Shown here: positions 18,668 through 28,445 of the stretch, piece after piece | Position numbering within the stretch: position 1 is the first letter of the stretch | Layout of the letters: every line of letters begins with the position of its first letter | Source of the DNA: Bacteroidota bacterium | Lineage (GTDB): Bacteria; Bacteroidota; Bacteroidia; JABEUT01 | Length of the DNA stretch: 50,506 nucleotides | Direction of reading: 5' to 3' | Assembly (NCBI GenBank): GCA_013285655.1 | Contig: JABDHI010000015.1 | Span: forward strand, 1 to 50,506 | Position numbers and translations under genes: made by a program | The notes under the pieces: model-generated | Told to the model about the DNA's origin: nothing | Database searches by the model: none | The model's input: only the letters and a program-made list of their open reading frames with translations

Positions 18668-19270
18668 ATGTTTAATAAGATATTTACAACAGGCTTACTA
18701 ATTGCTGGCATAGGTGCATTGCTGTTTTTTACTGCATATAAAACACCTGGCGAGGAAATTAAAGGAGATCAACAACAAGCCATACGTGGTTTTGAATACC
18801 TGAAGAAGGTGCGTAAAGATCCTAACGCTTATACCGAGCGATTGAGGGTGAGTTTGAAAGATATACCTGCCGGGCCTGAACTTCATTGGAATGATACCTT
18901 GGCAATGGTAGCCCAGGAAAGAGCATTGGATATGGCATCGAAAGGTTATTTTGATGGAGTGGATAAAGATGGTTATGGTATTAATTATTATATCAACAAA
19001 GCTGGTTACAGATTGGCTGATCAATATTTGAAACATAAGCGGGATGATGACTTTGAGGTGATGATAGCCGGTGGATGGAAATCGGGAGAAGAGGCAATTG
19101 GTGGACTGATAACAGATAAAGAATCATCTAGTGGGACAGACCGTAAGCTCTTATTAGCAATGACAGACTTTAGTAAAGGCCTTACAGATATAGGAATTGG
19201 ATTCGTTATAGGCACCAAAGAAACAAAGTTCAGGTACTATACTGTGGTTGTTATGGCAAAAAGGAAATAA
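18668..19270 (+). CDS. CAP-domain (SCP/PR-1-like) secreted protein
   Basis: A 200-residue protein with an N-terminal hydrophobic segment (residues 8-24, GLLIAGIGALLFFTAYK). A CAP-like domain follows: a helical FEYLKKVRKDPNAYTERL, LHWNDTLAMVAQERALDMASKGYFDG, then AGYRLADQYL and a C-terminal strand YYTVVVMAKRK. The residue that is usually His in the FSH motif reads Asp here (YFDG), and the second conserved His is not obvious, so the classic metal-binding tetrad looks incomplete. Function unknown. Its TAA abuts the stop of the convergent gene. Confidence 0.72.
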   Translation: MFNKIFTTGLLIAGIGALLFFTAYKTPGEEIKGDQQQAIRGFEYLKKVRKDPNAYTERLRVSLKDIPAGPELHWNDTLAMVAQERALDMASKGYFDGVDKDGYGINYYINKAGYRLADQYLKHKRDDDFEVMIAGGWKSGEEAIGGLITDKESSSGTDRKLLLAMTDFSKGLTDIGIGFVIGTKETKFRYYTVVVMAKRK

Positions 19271-21121
19271 CTAACGCAACAGCGTTACTTTGCCCATATA
19301 GCTGCGGGTAGTGTTGAAGGAATCATTCGCATCTATGAGCCATATATAGGTGTCTTCTTCGCATTTAACAGATGAATGTGAATTTTGTAATGTACCATCC
19401 CATCCTGTATTTATATCTGAGCTATGGAATATTTGTTGTCCCCAGCGATCGAATATCCACATATCAAAAGAGCGCATACCTTCTCCTTTAGCCATAAATA
19501 AATCATTCATCCCATTATGATTAGGTGTAAAAGCATTAGGTATATAAAGAGCAAATAGTGGATTTATTTCGGCACAGCGGTGCGTGGTATCATGGCATCC
19601 ATGAATATTTGTGACTATGAGAGTAGTACAAAAAGTGCCGGTATCAGCGTACGTGTGACTTAAACTTATAACTGCACCTGTATCTGTTCCATCGCCGAAT
19701 TCCCATTCCCAAGTCTGTATTCCGTATACATCTGTCGATTGGTTGGTGAAAGTTATAGTTGGGTTAAATTGATCGGTCGCAATCGGATAGATGGAAAAAA
19801 TGGAATGGGGCGGTTCATATACGTTTATCAAACTCAGGATGCTTTTGGTATTACTACATCCTTCTTTGGTAGTGATTTTTAGACTTACTGTAAATGCGCC
19901 GGGCGTTTTATAACAATAATTTAATGTTGAATTTGTGCTGGTATCTCCATTACCAAAGTTCCATAACCAGTTTGAAATATTACCTGAGGCTACTGTTGAT
20001 AGATCGGTAAAGTTTACGCATACCGGATAACATCCTGAAAGACTATCGGCGCTAAAGTTAGCTACCGGTGTTGGGTTAACGCGCACACTGATGCTGTCAG
20101 AAGATTTGCAAGTGCCTGCTTCAGTTGCATTAACTGTATATATAACCGATGAGTTTGGGTTAACTGTTATAATGTTACCGGTTGAAGAACTGATGCCAAT
20201 TGAGGGACTCCAGGTATAATTTGAACCACCGCTGGCGATTAATGTGGTGTTTTGCCCGGTACATAAAATGGAGTCCTTAGTAGTAACAGAAAGTATTTGA
20301 TCTTGTGCGCAGGCAAGGCTCTTGAACTTTAAAAATACACCGGAATCATAGCCTGGATTTCCAATATCAACAACTGCCACTTTCATGTGGTAACTGGTAC
20401 AAGGGACTACTGGTATAGTTGCTACTAAGGGCACTGTAAGTCCGTTGTATTGAAAATCGTTATAAAGATTACTGCTGTTTTTATGATTGTCTCTATAGTA
20501 GGCTGTATTGGTATTATAATTCACATTATTAATACTAACGATGTTAGTTGATCCGGGAATCAGAGCAAAATCTTGACAGCTATAAGCACCGCCTGCCGGG
20601 TTGGGACCGGTCACAAAGAACCCGAATACATCGTTATATCCACCAATACCTGTATTATATTCCTCCGAGCCAAATACATAGGAAACATTAAAGGTGTCGC
20701 AAGTGGGTATTATATCAAATTCAATAATACAAGGGTCGAATTGCCTTTCTGCCAATCCAACCTCTGCTGCAATGCATGCATCATGAGAAGTTGTGCCTAC
20801 AGTTATGGAGGAGCAACATTGGTTATCTGGTCCCACGGCTTCTTGTATAGTACCTGTTGTAATTAGTAAACCACTGTCTATGCCTAATTGAGTGGCCTGC
20901 GCATTAAATGTGCCAAACTGATTTAAGCCGGAACATTTAATTGATATGTTACTGATCTTTACACCTGGGCCGAACAAGTAGTTTTGAATAGTGGCGCTTG
21001 ATGCACCTCCGGTAACCTTAAGTTGTCCCTCGGATATAGAGCAAAGTGCAATTACAGAAATAAAAATGAGAAACCTTGTTTTCTGTCTTGAATTAAATAG
21101 AAAGGTAAAGAGCTTTACCAA
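19271..21121 (-). CDS. Anchor-L/PKD surface protein with type B sorting tail
   Basis: A 616-residue surface protein. A signal peptide (FLIFISVIALCSISEG, residues ~17-32) is followed by a 'choice-of-anchor L' domain over residues ~40-270 (SGLLITTGTIQEAVGPDN, DVFGFFVTGPNPAGG, YHMKVAVVDIGNPGYDSGVF). An Ig-like repeat and two PKD domains follow (VNFTDLST ... WLWNFGNGDTS; TFTNQST ... WEWEFGDGTDT). The last ~90 residues carry the gliding-motility-type tail YIPNAFTPNHNGMNDLF ... FDRWG ... GWDG. Secretion by the type IX system and adhesion to the surface are predicted from the family. The ligand is unknown. Confidence 0.9.
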   Translation of the reverse strand: MVKLFTFLFNSRQKTRFLIFISVIALCSISEGQLKVTGGASSATIQNYLFGPGVKISNISIKCSGLNQFGTFNAQATQLGIDSGLLITTGTIQEAVGPDNQCCSSITVGTTSHDACIAAEVGLAERQFDPCIIEFDIIPTCDTFNVSYVFGSEEYNTGIGGYNDVFGFFVTGPNPAGGAYSCQDFALIPGSTNIVSINNVNYNTNTAYYRDNHKNSSNLYNDFQYNGLTVPLVATIPVVPCTSYHMKVAVVDIGNPGYDSGVFLKFKSLACAQDQILSVTTKDSILCTGQNTTLIASGGSNYTWSPSIGISSSTGNIITVNPNSSVIYTVNATEAGTCKSSDSISVRVNPTPVANFSADSLSGCYPVCVNFTDLSTVASGNISNWLWNFGNGDTSTNSTLNYCYKTPGAFTVSLKITTKEGCSNTKSILSLINVYEPPHSIFSIYPIATDQFNPTITFTNQSTDVYGIQTWEWEFGDGTDTGAVISLSHTYADTGTFCTTLIVTNIHGCHDTTHRCAEINPLFALYIPNAFTPNHNGMNDLFMAKGEGMRSFDMWIFDRWGQQIFHSSDINTGWDGTLQNSHSSVKCEEDTYIWLIDANDSFNTTRSYMGKVTLLR

Positions 21122-21214
21122 AGGATAGTTTATTAACTATCAAAATACGGCAACAGATGTTAAGCAATTGTTAAGCCGCTTGATTAAATGCCTCTAATAA
21201 AGTATGAAAATAGG

Positions 21215-22711
21215 TTAGTGCTTCCTTCTTCTCCAAGCCGAAATACCCTTGTCTGAAGATTGGGCTGTTAGCGGTGCCGATGTTGCTTTATCTTTTTTAG
21301 ATACAAATAAAGTGGCAGCAATTGCAGCAATCATTTCTTGTTCCTTGTTATCCGGGTTTTGTTTCAGCATCTCTGGTTTGAAATGTTGGGCAACAAAATG
21401 AGTATCGAACTTGCCTGATGTAAATGCCTTGTGCTTCATCACAAACTTACAGAACTCTAATGTAGTTTGTACCCCAGATATTTTGTACTCATCAATAGCG
21501 CGTATCATTCGAGCAATAGCTTCATTTCTATCAGCACCATGCACAATTAATTTGGCTATCATCGGATCATAATAGATTGGTATGTCCATGCCTTCTTCCA
21601 TACCATCATCTACTCGTACTCCAGGTCCTTTTGGTGGAGAGTAGGTAGTTAGCTTACCAATATCTGGCAGGAAGTTATTGGTGGGGTCTTCCGCGCAAAC
21701 ACGTATTTCTATGGAGTGTCCGTTTATTTTAAGGTCATCCTGACTAAAACTAAGTTTATTACCACGGGCGACATTTATTTGTTCTTTAACCAGATCAGTA
21801 CCTGTTATAAGTTCAGTCACAGGATGCTCTACTTGTAGGCGAGTATTCATTTCTAAAAAGTAGAAATTCATGTTCTCGTCTAAAAGGAACTCAACTGTCC
21901 CTGCGCCTGAATAGTTACAAGCTTTAGCAATATCAACTGCACATTGGCCCATCTTTTTTCTGATCTCGGGAGTGAGTACAGATGAAGGAGCCTCTTCAAC
22001 TACCTTTTGATGGCGGCGTTGTATGGAACATTCTCTTTCGAATAAATAAACAGCATTGCCATGGTTGTCGGCCATTAATTGTATTTCGATATGGCGAGGA
22101 CCTTTTACATAACGTTCAATAAATACGGAGCCATCACCAAATGCTGATTTGGCTTCACTTGTAGCAAGTTTAATTTGTTCTTCCAGCATTTCTGCTTTCT
22201 CAACCACACGCATGCCTTTTCCGCCACCGCCTGCGCTGGCTTTAATAAGTACAGGTAACCCTACTTTCTTGGCTACTTCCTGTGCTTCTTTAATATCGGT
22301 AATGGCTCCTTCACTACCCGGAACCATTGGGATGTTATATTTTTTCGCGGTATGCTTAGCAGATAATTTATCGCCCATCATCCTCATTGCCTCTGCCGAA
22401 GGGCCAATGAAAATAAGCCCTGCATCTTTTACTTTTTGAGCAAATGCAGCGTTCTCTGAAAGGAATCCATAGCCCGGGTGTATGCCGTCAACGTGTAAGT
22501 TCTTAGCTACTTCAATTATCTTATCGCCTAACAGGTATGATTTGTTTGATTCAGGAGGGCCTATACAAACGGCTTCATCGGCATAGCGCACAAAAGGCGC
22601 TTTACGGTCAGCTTCTGAAAAAACAGCAACAGTACTAATACCCATATCGCGGCATGTACGCATAATACGTAAAGCTATTTCACCGCGATTGGCGATAAGG
22701 ATCTTTTTCAT
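21215..22711 (-). CDS. accC: Biotin carboxylase subunit of acetyl-CoA (or related acyl-CoA) carboxylase
   Basis: A 498-residue ATP-grasp enzyme that carboxylates biotin on a carrier protein. Visible features are the N-terminal KKILIANRGEIALRIMRTC, the ATP-binding glycine loop KASAGGGGKGMRVV (~residue 165), the metal-binding FLEMNTRLQVEHPVTE with its catalytic Arg and Glu, and the C-terminal domain to ~residue 450. The ~45-residue tail ends WRRRKH, as in other Bacteroidota copies. No biotin carrier or carboxyltransferase gene is adjacent, so the acyl-CoA substrate is not fixed by context. It starts 18 nt after sucC, implying co-transcription. Confidence 0.92.
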   Translation of the reverse strand: MKKILIANRGEIALRIMRTCRDMGISTVAVFSEADRKAPFVRYADEAVCIGPPESNKSYLLGDKIIEVAKNLHVDGIHPGYGFLSENAAFAQKVKDAGLIFIGPSAEAMRMMGDKLSAKHTAKKYNIPMVPGSEGAITDIKEAQEVAKKVGLPVLIKASAGGGGKGMRVVEKAEMLEEQIKLATSEAKSAFGDGSVFIERYVKGPRHIEIQLMADNHGNAVYLFERECSIQRRHQKVVEEAPSSVLTPEIRKKMGQCAVDIAKACNYSGAGTVEFLLDENMNFYFLEMNTRLQVEHPVTELITGTDLVKEQINVARGNKLSFSQDDLKINGHSIEIRVCAEDPTNNFLPDIGKLTTYSPPKGPGVRVDDGMEEGMDIPIYYDPMIAKLIVHGADRNEAIARMIRAIDEYKISGVQTTLEFCKFVMKHKAFTSGKFDTHFVAQHFKPEMLKQNPDNKEQEMIAAIAATLFVSKKDKATSAPLTAQSSDKGISAWRRRKH

Positions 22712-22729
22712 AAAGAGCCGGGTAAGATG

Positions 22730-23923
22730 TTAGTTCTTCAGCACTTTGCTAACCAAGTCAGCAGCTTCTTGCAACAATATGGCAGAAGAAACTTTAAGGC
22801 CTGAATCTTCAATTAGTTTCTTTGCTTCAGTTGCATTGGTGCCTTGTAAACGAACAATAATAGGAACTTTGATCTCGCCTATATTCTTGTATGCGTCTAC
22901 AATACCTTGTGCAACACGGTCGCAACGGACAATACCACCAAATATATTTACTAATATGGCTTTTACACCTTCTTCTCTTAGTATAATACGGAATGCTTTT
23001 TCAACGCGTTCTGCATTGGCTGTTCCACCTACGTCGAGGAAGTTAGCCGGGTTACCGCCTGCAAGCTTAATAATATCCATGGTAGCCATAGCAAGTCCTG
23101 CTCCATTAACCATGCAACCTACGTTGCCATCAAGTTTTACAAAGTTCAATTTGTTATCAGCAGCCTCTACTTCAATAGGATCTTCTTCAGTAATATCGCG
23201 CATAGCTGCATAGTTAGGATGACGGAACAATGCATTACCATCCATTATCATCTTACAATCAACTGCTATAATTTTATCATCAGATGCTTTAAGCACAGGG
23301 TTGATTTCAACCATCGATGCATCAACATTTTCGTAAGCTTTGTAAACATTAGTTACAAACTTTACCATATTCTTAAACGCCTCGCCCGATAAACCAAAGT
23401 TGAAGGCTATTTTACGAGCCTGGAAAGCCTGGAAGCCCACTTTAGGGTCTATTTCTTCCTTAAAGATAAGTTCTGGTGTCTTTTCTGCTACTTCTTCAAT
23501 TTCCATACCACCGGCAGGAGAGTAAACAATCATGTTCCTTCCCTTTTGACGGTTAAGCATAACGCTCAGATAGAATTCAGCGGTTTTGCTAGCGCCTGGA
23601 TAATAAACGTCTTGTGCAATCAATATCTTATGTACTATTTTACCTTGTGGGCCTGTTTGACGAGATACAAGGTTCATACCTAATATGGCAGTAGCTTTTT
23701 CTTTAACAGCATCTAAGCTGGTTGCTACTTTAACACCACCTGCTTTTCCTCTGCCACCTGCGTGTATTTGAGCTTTTACAACCCAAACCTGTGTGCCGGT
23801 TTGCTTTTGTAATTCTTTAGCTGCATTTACCGCTTCATCAACGGTATTTGCTACAATGCCTTCTTGTATGGTTACGCCATACTCCTTAAGTATCGACTTA
23901 CCTTGATATTCGTGTAGATTCAT
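22730..23923 (-). CDS. sucC: Succinyl-CoA ligase beta subunit
   Basis: A 397-residue protein of typical length. It has MNLHEYQGKSILKEYGV at the start, the ATP-grasp segment VVKAQIHAGGRGKAGGVK, metal-binding VEINPVLKASDDKIIAVDCKM, and the CoA-ligase half with NGAGLAMATMDIIKLAGGNPANFLDVGG and NIFGGIVRCDRVAQGI. With the alpha subunit (sucD, not in this window) it interconverts succinyl-CoA and succinate with phosphorylation of a nucleotide in the TCA cycle. It is separated from rpmE2 upstream by a terminator, so it probably has its own promoter, and it leads into accC. Confidence 0.95.
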   Translation of the reverse strand: MNLHEYQGKSILKEYGVTIQEGIVANTVDEAVNAAKELQKQTGTQVWVVKAQIHAGGRGKAGGVKVATSLDAVKEKATAILGMNLVSRQTGPQGKIVHKILIAQDVYYPGASKTAEFYLSVMLNRQKGRNMIVYSPAGGMEIEEVAEKTPELIFKEEIDPKVGFQAFQARKIAFNFGLSGEAFKNMVKFVTNVYKAYENVDASMVEINPVLKASDDKIIAVDCKMIMDGNALFRHPNYAAMRDITEEDPIEVEAADNKLNFVKLDGNVGCMVNGAGLAMATMDIIKLAGGNPANFLDVGGTANAERVEKAFRIILREEGVKAILVNIFGGIVRCDRVAQGIVDAYKNIGEIKVPIIVRLQGTNATEAKKLIEDSGLKVSSAILLQEAADLVSKVLKN

Positions 23924-23959
23924 AAAATATGATTATTGACGTTTTTATGGTGTGAAAGT

Positions 23960-23994
23960 AATAAAAAAATAAAACCCCGCAGTTTTGCGGGGTT
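23960..23994 (-). terminator. Rho-independent terminator after rpmE2
   Basis: A perfect 9-bp stem AACCCCGCA-N4-TGCGGGGTT, followed on the minus strand by a T-rich run. It lies 20 bp after the rpmE2 stop and 37 bp before the sucC start. Confidence 0.88.
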
Positions 23995-24013
23995 CTACTT
24001 TTATAAAAGTTTA

Positions 24014-24268
24014 TTAAGCGTCTTTCTTTTTGTACCTGGTACGGAACTTGTCGATACGACCTGCGGTGTCTACCATCTTTATCTTACCTGTATAGAAAGG
24101 GTGAGACATGTTTGAAATTTCCAATTTTACTAATGGGTATTCGTTGCCGTCTTCCCATGTTATGGTATCTTTAGTTTCTGCTGTAGAACGCGAAAGAAAC
24201 GCGTAATCATTAGAAACGTCTTTAAAAACTACTAAACGATAATTCTCTGGATGAATGCCTTTTTTCAT
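24014..24268 (-). CDS. rpmE2: 50S ribosomal protein L31 type B
   Basis: An 84-residue ribosomal protein with the type B hallmarks: start [17 protein letters not shown], a central [13 protein letters not shown] motif, the [13 protein letters not shown] tail, and no zinc-binding cysteines. Type B (C-) paralogues work without zinc. A TATATTTG promoter box lies upstream on the minus strand, and a strong terminator follows. No other ribosomal gene is adjacent. The start codon is well supported by family conservation. Confidence 0.96.
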   Translation of the reverse strand: MKKGIHPENYRLVVFKDVSNDYAFLSRSTAETKDTITWEDGNEYPLVKLEISNMSHPFYTGKIKMVDTAGRIDKFRTRYKKKDA

Positions 24269-24290
24269 GACTATTTTTAATTAAGGGGTG

Positions 24291-24298
24291 CAAATATA
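24291..24298 (-). promoter_or_regulatory. Bacteroidota -7 box (TATATTTG on -) for rpmE2
   Basis: A perfect TAnnTTTG match 22 nt upstream of the L31 ATG. Confidence 0.6.
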
Positions 24299-24335
24299 TG
24301 AATTTCCTATAAAAGAACCCATACTTGATGAAAAA

Positions 24336-24746
24336 TTACTTTTTGCGGGTCAAATTCATCAATTTGCTGGTTGAAAACCATGTCATAGTACTATCTGAAA
24401 TAGATACCAGAATGTCGCAATACTCAACCCCATCAAAGGCCATACTGCTCTCATTCAAATAAAAACCGGTCATTGTAGCTGTTTTATACTTTCTGGCAAA
24501 CTTAGTATCTGCATCGGGGTCACATGTCTCCTTATCTATGGTAAAGGTAAAGCGTCTTCTTTCACTCGGCCTTTTTTCTACAATGGTATCTCCATGTATA
24601 GTTATTGTAAATGAGGTATCATCCTTAGAAACCCACTGCCCTTTCAGCATCTTGTCTATTTTATAGATGTTGAGTGCTGTGCCGGTTTGGGCTGTACATG
24701 TAATGCCAAGAATTATAAGTAATAGACTGAATATTAGTGTTTTCAC
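24336..24746 (-). CDS. Secreted lipocalin-like hypothetical protein
   Basis: A 136-residue protein with a signal peptide (MKTLIFSLLLIILGITCTAQ). It has a small beta-rich domain starting MLKGQWVSKDDTSFTITIHGDTI and later TGFYLNESSMAFDG, and ends in a basic NLTRKK. The order and spacing of these motifs match the protein at 3717-4205, suggesting two distant paralogues of a Bacteroidota lipocalin-like family. No ligand-binding residues can be named. It is transcribed divergently from the menaquinone operon, with its own -7 box. Confidence 0.62.
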   Translation of the reverse strand: MKTLIFSLLLIILGITCTAQTGTALNIYKIDKMLKGQWVSKDDTSFTITIHGDTIVEKRPSERRRFTFTIDKETCDPDADTKFARKYKTATMTGFYLNESSMAFDGVEYCDILVSISDSTMTWFSTSKLMNLTRKK

Positions 24747-24786
24747 TGTCGTTGTGTATGATTTTGATATAGCACCATGGTATACG

Positions 24787-24794
24787 CAAATATA
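24787..24794 (-). promoter_or_regulatory. -7 box (TATATTTG on -), divergent from the men promoter
   Basis: A perfect TAnnTTTG on minus, 40 nt before the ATG at 24746. The men operon's box lies 46 nt away on the other strand, so the two transcripts diverge from a compact intergenic region. Confidence 0.55.
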
Positions 24795-24839
24795 TTACTA
24801 TTAACGGTATTAATAATGGCTGCATATTACGTACTGGTA

Positions 24840-24847
24840 TATATTTG
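24840..24847 (+). promoter_or_regulatory. Bacteroidota -7 box (TATATTTG) for the menaquinone operon
   Basis: A perfect TAnnTTTG match 18 nt before the menF ATG at 24866. It overlaps a possible upstream TTG start, which argues for the ATG. Confidence 0.6.
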
Positions 24848-24865
24848 TGCGACGATAAATACAAG

Positions 24866-25939
24866 ATGGCACAAGCGGATAATAAAGACCTTCAAAACCT
24901 AATTAATAAGGGTGTAAGAGAACGGCTGCCTTTTGTATTCTACAGGTTGCCTGATAAGGAGGAAATCAATTGTATCACTCAATCTTCAAAAGAAAATAAT
25001 AGTGCTGAGAAACTTACCGGTTTCATGTTTTTCCCTTTTATAGCTAATGATTCTGCCCCATCATACTTTATTAAGGCAGATAGCCACCTAACTATGGGAC
25101 TAGATGAACTTGCTACATTAATTCTTAAAATAGAAGATATTTCAGGTGCGCAAACCGGAGTTTATACATCTAAGGCAGAGTTTGTTATACAAGTTGAGAA
25201 GGCGGTTAAAAAGATTAAAACAGGCAAGCTTAATAAGGTTATTCTATCGCGGATACAAAAGGTTGATATTAAAATAGAACCCTTGGATGTGTTTACTGAA
25301 TTGTGCAAAAAATATAAAACCGCATTTGTTTCTCTAGTGGTTATTCCCGATAAAGCAGTTTGGATAACTGCTTCTCCTGAACTATTAGTATCTATGGAAG
25401 GAAGTGATATGAAAACAGTAGCATTGGCAGGAACCAAGCCTGCAAATAATAACGCCCCCTGGAGTCATAAGGAGAAAGAAGAGCAGCAGATTGTAGCTGA
25501 TTATATAGGCAATGTGCTAAATAAATTTTGTACAGAGATAAAAGTGTCAGGACCAGTAGATGTTATTGCGGGGAATATAATGCACCTTAAAACTGAGTTT
25601 GGCGCAAAGCGAAACACAAGCTTAAAAGTATTGGTTGATGAACTTCATCCAACACCCGCAGTATGTGGTATGCCTAAAAAGGAAGCGATTGAATTTATTA
25701 ATACTACGGAGTTACATAAACGGAAATACTATACAGGCTATCTTGGCCCATACAATATTGATGGTAAGGCAGAATTGTTTGTTAATTTAAGGTGTGCAGA
25801 GGTGTTTAATGATTCTGTAAATATATATGTTGGCGGTGGAATTACTTCTGATTCTGTCGCCGAAAAGGAGTGGGATGAAACAGTAATGAAATCGCAAACA
25901 TTGCTTTCAGTAATGTTGCCTAAAGCCAAAATATTATGA
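24866..25939 (+). CDS. menF: Isochorismate synthase
   Basis: A 357-residue chorismate-utilising enzyme converting chorismate to isochorismate, the first committed step to menaquinone. Motifs in the C-terminal chorismate-binding domain are KVILSRIQKVDI, LAGTKPANN ... KEKEEQQIVADYI, LHPTPAVCGMPKKEA and YVGGGITSDSVAEKEW. The length is on the short side but common in Bacteroidota. It heads a six-gene operon and overlaps menD by 4 nt (ATGA). The start at 24866 is preferred over a TTG at 24845 that would lie within the promoter box. Use for siderophore salicylate or DHB is unlikely given the men neighbours. Confidence 0.93.
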   Translation: MAQADNKDLQNLINKGVRERLPFVFYRLPDKEEINCITQSSKENNSAEKLTGFMFFPFIANDSAPSYFIKADSHLTMGLDELATLILKIEDISGAQTGVYTSKAEFVIQVEKAVKKIKTGKLNKVILSRIQKVDIKIEPLDVFTELCKKYKTAFVSLVVIPDKAVWITASPELLVSMEGSDMKTVALAGTKPANNNAPWSHKEKEEQQIVADYIGNVLNKFCTEIKVSGPVDVIAGNIMHLKTEFGAKRNTSLKVLVDELHPTPAVCGMPKKEAIEFINTTELHKRKYYTGYLGPYNIDGKAELFVNLRCAEVFNDSVNIYVGGGITSDSVAEKEWDETVMKSQTLLSVMLPKAKIL

Positions 25940-27621
25940 CAACCAGCAAGCCTATAATTAATGCCATTGCAGAGCTTGCCGCTATTAAAGGAGTTGAGCA
26001 TGCAGTGATTTCTTCAGGCTCACGCAATGCACCTATAGTAATAGCATTCAATGCTCAAAAAAAGATAAAGTGCTTATCGGTAATTGACGAACGAAGTGCA
26101 GGTTTCTTTGCTTTAGGCATAGCGCAGCAAACTGGTAAACCGGTTGCACTAATATGTACATCAGGCTCAGCAGTTTTGAACTATGCCCCTGCAATTGTTG
26201 AGGCCTATTATCAAAAGGTGCCTTTACTTATACTTACAGCTGACAGGCCCATGGAGTGGATCGATCAGGATGATGGACAGACTATAAGGCAGTATAATAT
26301 TTTTTCTTCTTATGTGAAAGCTTCATTTATTATGCCTGCCGATAACTCACATCCTGACGAAATGTGGTATGCTGAAAAAGTTGTTTCGGAAGCATATAAT
26401 TGCGCTGCTAAAAAAGGTGATAAGGGGCCTGTGCATATAAATATACCATTAAGGGAGCCGCTTTATAATGAGGTAGAGAAGTCACGGGTTAAGTTAAAAA
26501 ACATTGAAGTTATAGATGTTAAAAGTAGTTTAAGCCATGCTGCAGAAAATGATTTGCTTAATGAATGGGGTACGGCTAAAAACAAAATGATAATTTGTGG
26601 CTTGCATAAGTCCGATGAAGAGTTAAATAAAGTTTTAAGTAAGCTAGCAGAAGATGAATCAGTTATCGTGATAACTGAATCTACATCGAACTTGTTTGAT
26701 GAAAAGTTTGTCAGTAGTGTTGACGGTTATTTTGAAACACTAACAGAAGTTGAGAAGAAGGAACTGCAACCGGAAATATTGGTTACCATCGGTGGACCTG
26801 TTACGACTAAAAAGTTCAAATCATATTTAAGAAAATACAAGCCTGAACAACAATGGCATGTTTCAACTTCTTCCTCACATATCGATACATATCAGACATT
26901 GACAAAGGTTATTCCAGTGGAGGCGGTAGACTTATTTTCAACTCTGGTGAAAGCAAAACCTGTCAAGTCTGATTATGCAAAAAAAATAAAGGATATTGAA
27001 GCAAAGGCTTTAGCCCAACTTGACGTTTACATTAAACAAGCCCCGTTTTCTGACCTTAAAGCTTTTCAGTCTATACTGAATCGTCTTCCAGCTGATTCAG
27101 ATGTTCAATTAGGGAATAGTACTCCAATACGTTATGCCAACTTATTTGATGTGGCTAAAACTAAGGCTCATTATTATAGTAATAGGGGCGTTAGTGGTAT
27201 TGATGGCTCAGTTAGTACTGCTGTTGGTGCAGCTTACGCTTCGGCTAAGATGACGACCTTAATTACGGGTGACCTTACTTTTTTTTATGATGCAAACGGG
27301 CTGTGGAACAAGCACCTTCCACCAAACCTGCGTATTATAGTTATTAATAATTCAGGTGGTGGAATTTTCAGGGTCATTGACTCGAAAGATACCCCATTGT
27401 TAGAAGAATACTTTGAGGCCACACATAACAGGAGGGCTGAGTCATTGGCTAAAATGTATGACTTGCCATATTATTCAGCCAATAATGAAAAGGACTTGGA
27501 AAAGACACTCGACGGATTTTATAAAGACCATAACGGGAAACCTGTAATTTTGGAAATATTTACACCGAATAAGATCAATGCAGAAGTATTGTTAGGATAT
27601 TTTAAATTTCTTAAAAAATAA
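25936..27621 (+). CDS. menD: SEPHCHC synthase
   Basis: A 561-residue thiamine-diphosphate enzyme adding decarboxylated 2-oxoglutarate to isochorismate. Visible features are an N-terminal pyrimidine-binding domain ([15 protein letters not shown], then [21 protein letters not shown] with its conserved Ser), a [17 protein letters not shown] active-site segment, and the ThDP/Mg motif [13 protein letters not shown] ... [12 protein letters not shown] near residue 450. The length is normal. The start overlaps the menF stop by 4 nt, and menB begins 2 nt after its stop. Confidence 0.95.
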   Translation: MTTSKPIINAIAELAAIKGVEHAVISSGSRNAPIVIAFNAQKKIKCLSVIDERSAGFFALGIAQQTGKPVALICTSGSAVLNYAPAIVEAYYQKVPLLILTADRPMEWIDQDDGQTIRQYNIFSSYVKASFIMPADNSHPDEMWYAEKVVSEAYNCAAKKGDKGPVHINIPLREPLYNEVEKSRVKLKNIEVIDVKSSLSHAAENDLLNEWGTAKNKMIICGLHKSDEELNKVLSKLAEDESVIVITESTSNLFDEKFVSSVDGYFETLTEVEKKELQPEILVTIGGPVTTKKFKSYLRKYKPEQQWHVSTSSSHIDTYQTLTKVIPVEAVDLFSTLVKAKPVKSDYAKKIKDIEAKALAQLDVYIKQAPFSDLKAFQSILNRLPADSDVQLGNSTPIRYANLFDVAKTKAHYYSNRGVSGIDGSVSTAVGAAYASAKMTTLITGDLTFFYDANGLWNKHLPPNLRIIVINNSGGGIFRVIDSKDTPLLEEYFEATHNRRAESLAKMYDLPYYSANNEKDLEKTLDGFYKDHNGKPVILEIFTPNKINAEVLLGYFKFLKK

Positions 27622-27623
27622 TA

Positions 27624-28445
27624 ATGGCAACAAGAAAGTGGACAACCATAAAAAAGTATGAAGAGATACTTTTTACAAAGCATAACGGAATAGCCAAAAT
27701 AAGTATTAATCGCCCTAAGGTGCATAATGCATTTACTCCCCTTACTGTAAAGGAAATGATAAATGCTATGGAATTTTGCCGTGAAAGCACAGATATAGGA
27801 GTGATTATATTAACAGGAGAGGGTGGTAAAGCCTTTTGTTCAGGTGGTGACCAGAGTGTGCGAGGTCATGGTGGGTATGTTGGGAAGGATACCGTACCGA
27901 GACTAAATGTATTGGATCTTCAAAAGCTTATACGATCTATACCGAAGCCTGTAATAGCAATGGTAGCAGGATGGGCAATTGGCGGCGGACATGTATTGCA
28001 TGTGGTGTGTGATTTGACGATTGCTGCAGATAATGCTCGTTTTGGCCAAACTGGTCCTAAAGTAGGTAGTTTCGATGGAGGTTTTGGTGCATCATATCTT
28101 GCTCGTATTGTAGGACAGAAAAAAGCCAGAGAGATATGGTATTTATGTGATCAGTATGATGCAAAAGAAGCCCTTGATATGGGACTGGTTAATAAAGTTG
28201 TTCCATTGAAAAAGCTAGAAGATACAACCGTTGAATGGTGCGGTAAAATATTAGAAAAGAGTCCACTGGCATTGCGTATGTTAAAGTCATCATTTAATGC
28301 TGAGCTTGACGGACAGGCAGGTATCCAAGAATTGGCAGGCAATGCAACACTTCTTTATTATCTTTCTGAAGAAGCAAAAGAAGGTAAGAATGCATTCATT
28401 CAAAAGAGGAAGCCTGATTTCAGCAAATTTCCGAAGTTCCCGTAA
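27624..28445 (+). CDS. menB: 1,4-Dihydroxy-2-naphthoyl-CoA synthase
   Basis: A 273-residue crotonase-fold enzyme closing the naphthoquinone ring of o-succinylbenzoyl-CoA. The oxyanion-hole and substrate loops are present: [17 protein letters not shown] (~residue 72), [36 protein letters not shown] and the catalytic Asp region. It ends [13 protein letters not shown], as in typical MenB. Its stop overlaps the menA ATG. It comes before menC and menE in gene order although it acts after them. Confidence 0.96.
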   Translation: MATRKWTTIKKYEEILFTKHNGIAKISINRPKVHNAFTPLTVKEMINAMEFCRESTDIGVIILTGEGGKAFCSGGDQSVRGHGGYVGKDTVPRLNVLDLQKLIRSIPKPVIAMVAGWAIGGGHVLHVVCDLTIAADNARFGQTGPKVGSFDGGFGASYLARIVGQKKAREIWYLCDQYDAKEALDMGLVNKVVPLKKLEDTTVEWCGKILEKSPLALRMLKSSFNAELDGQAGIQELAGNATLLYYLSEEAKEGKNAFIQKRKPDFSKFPKFP

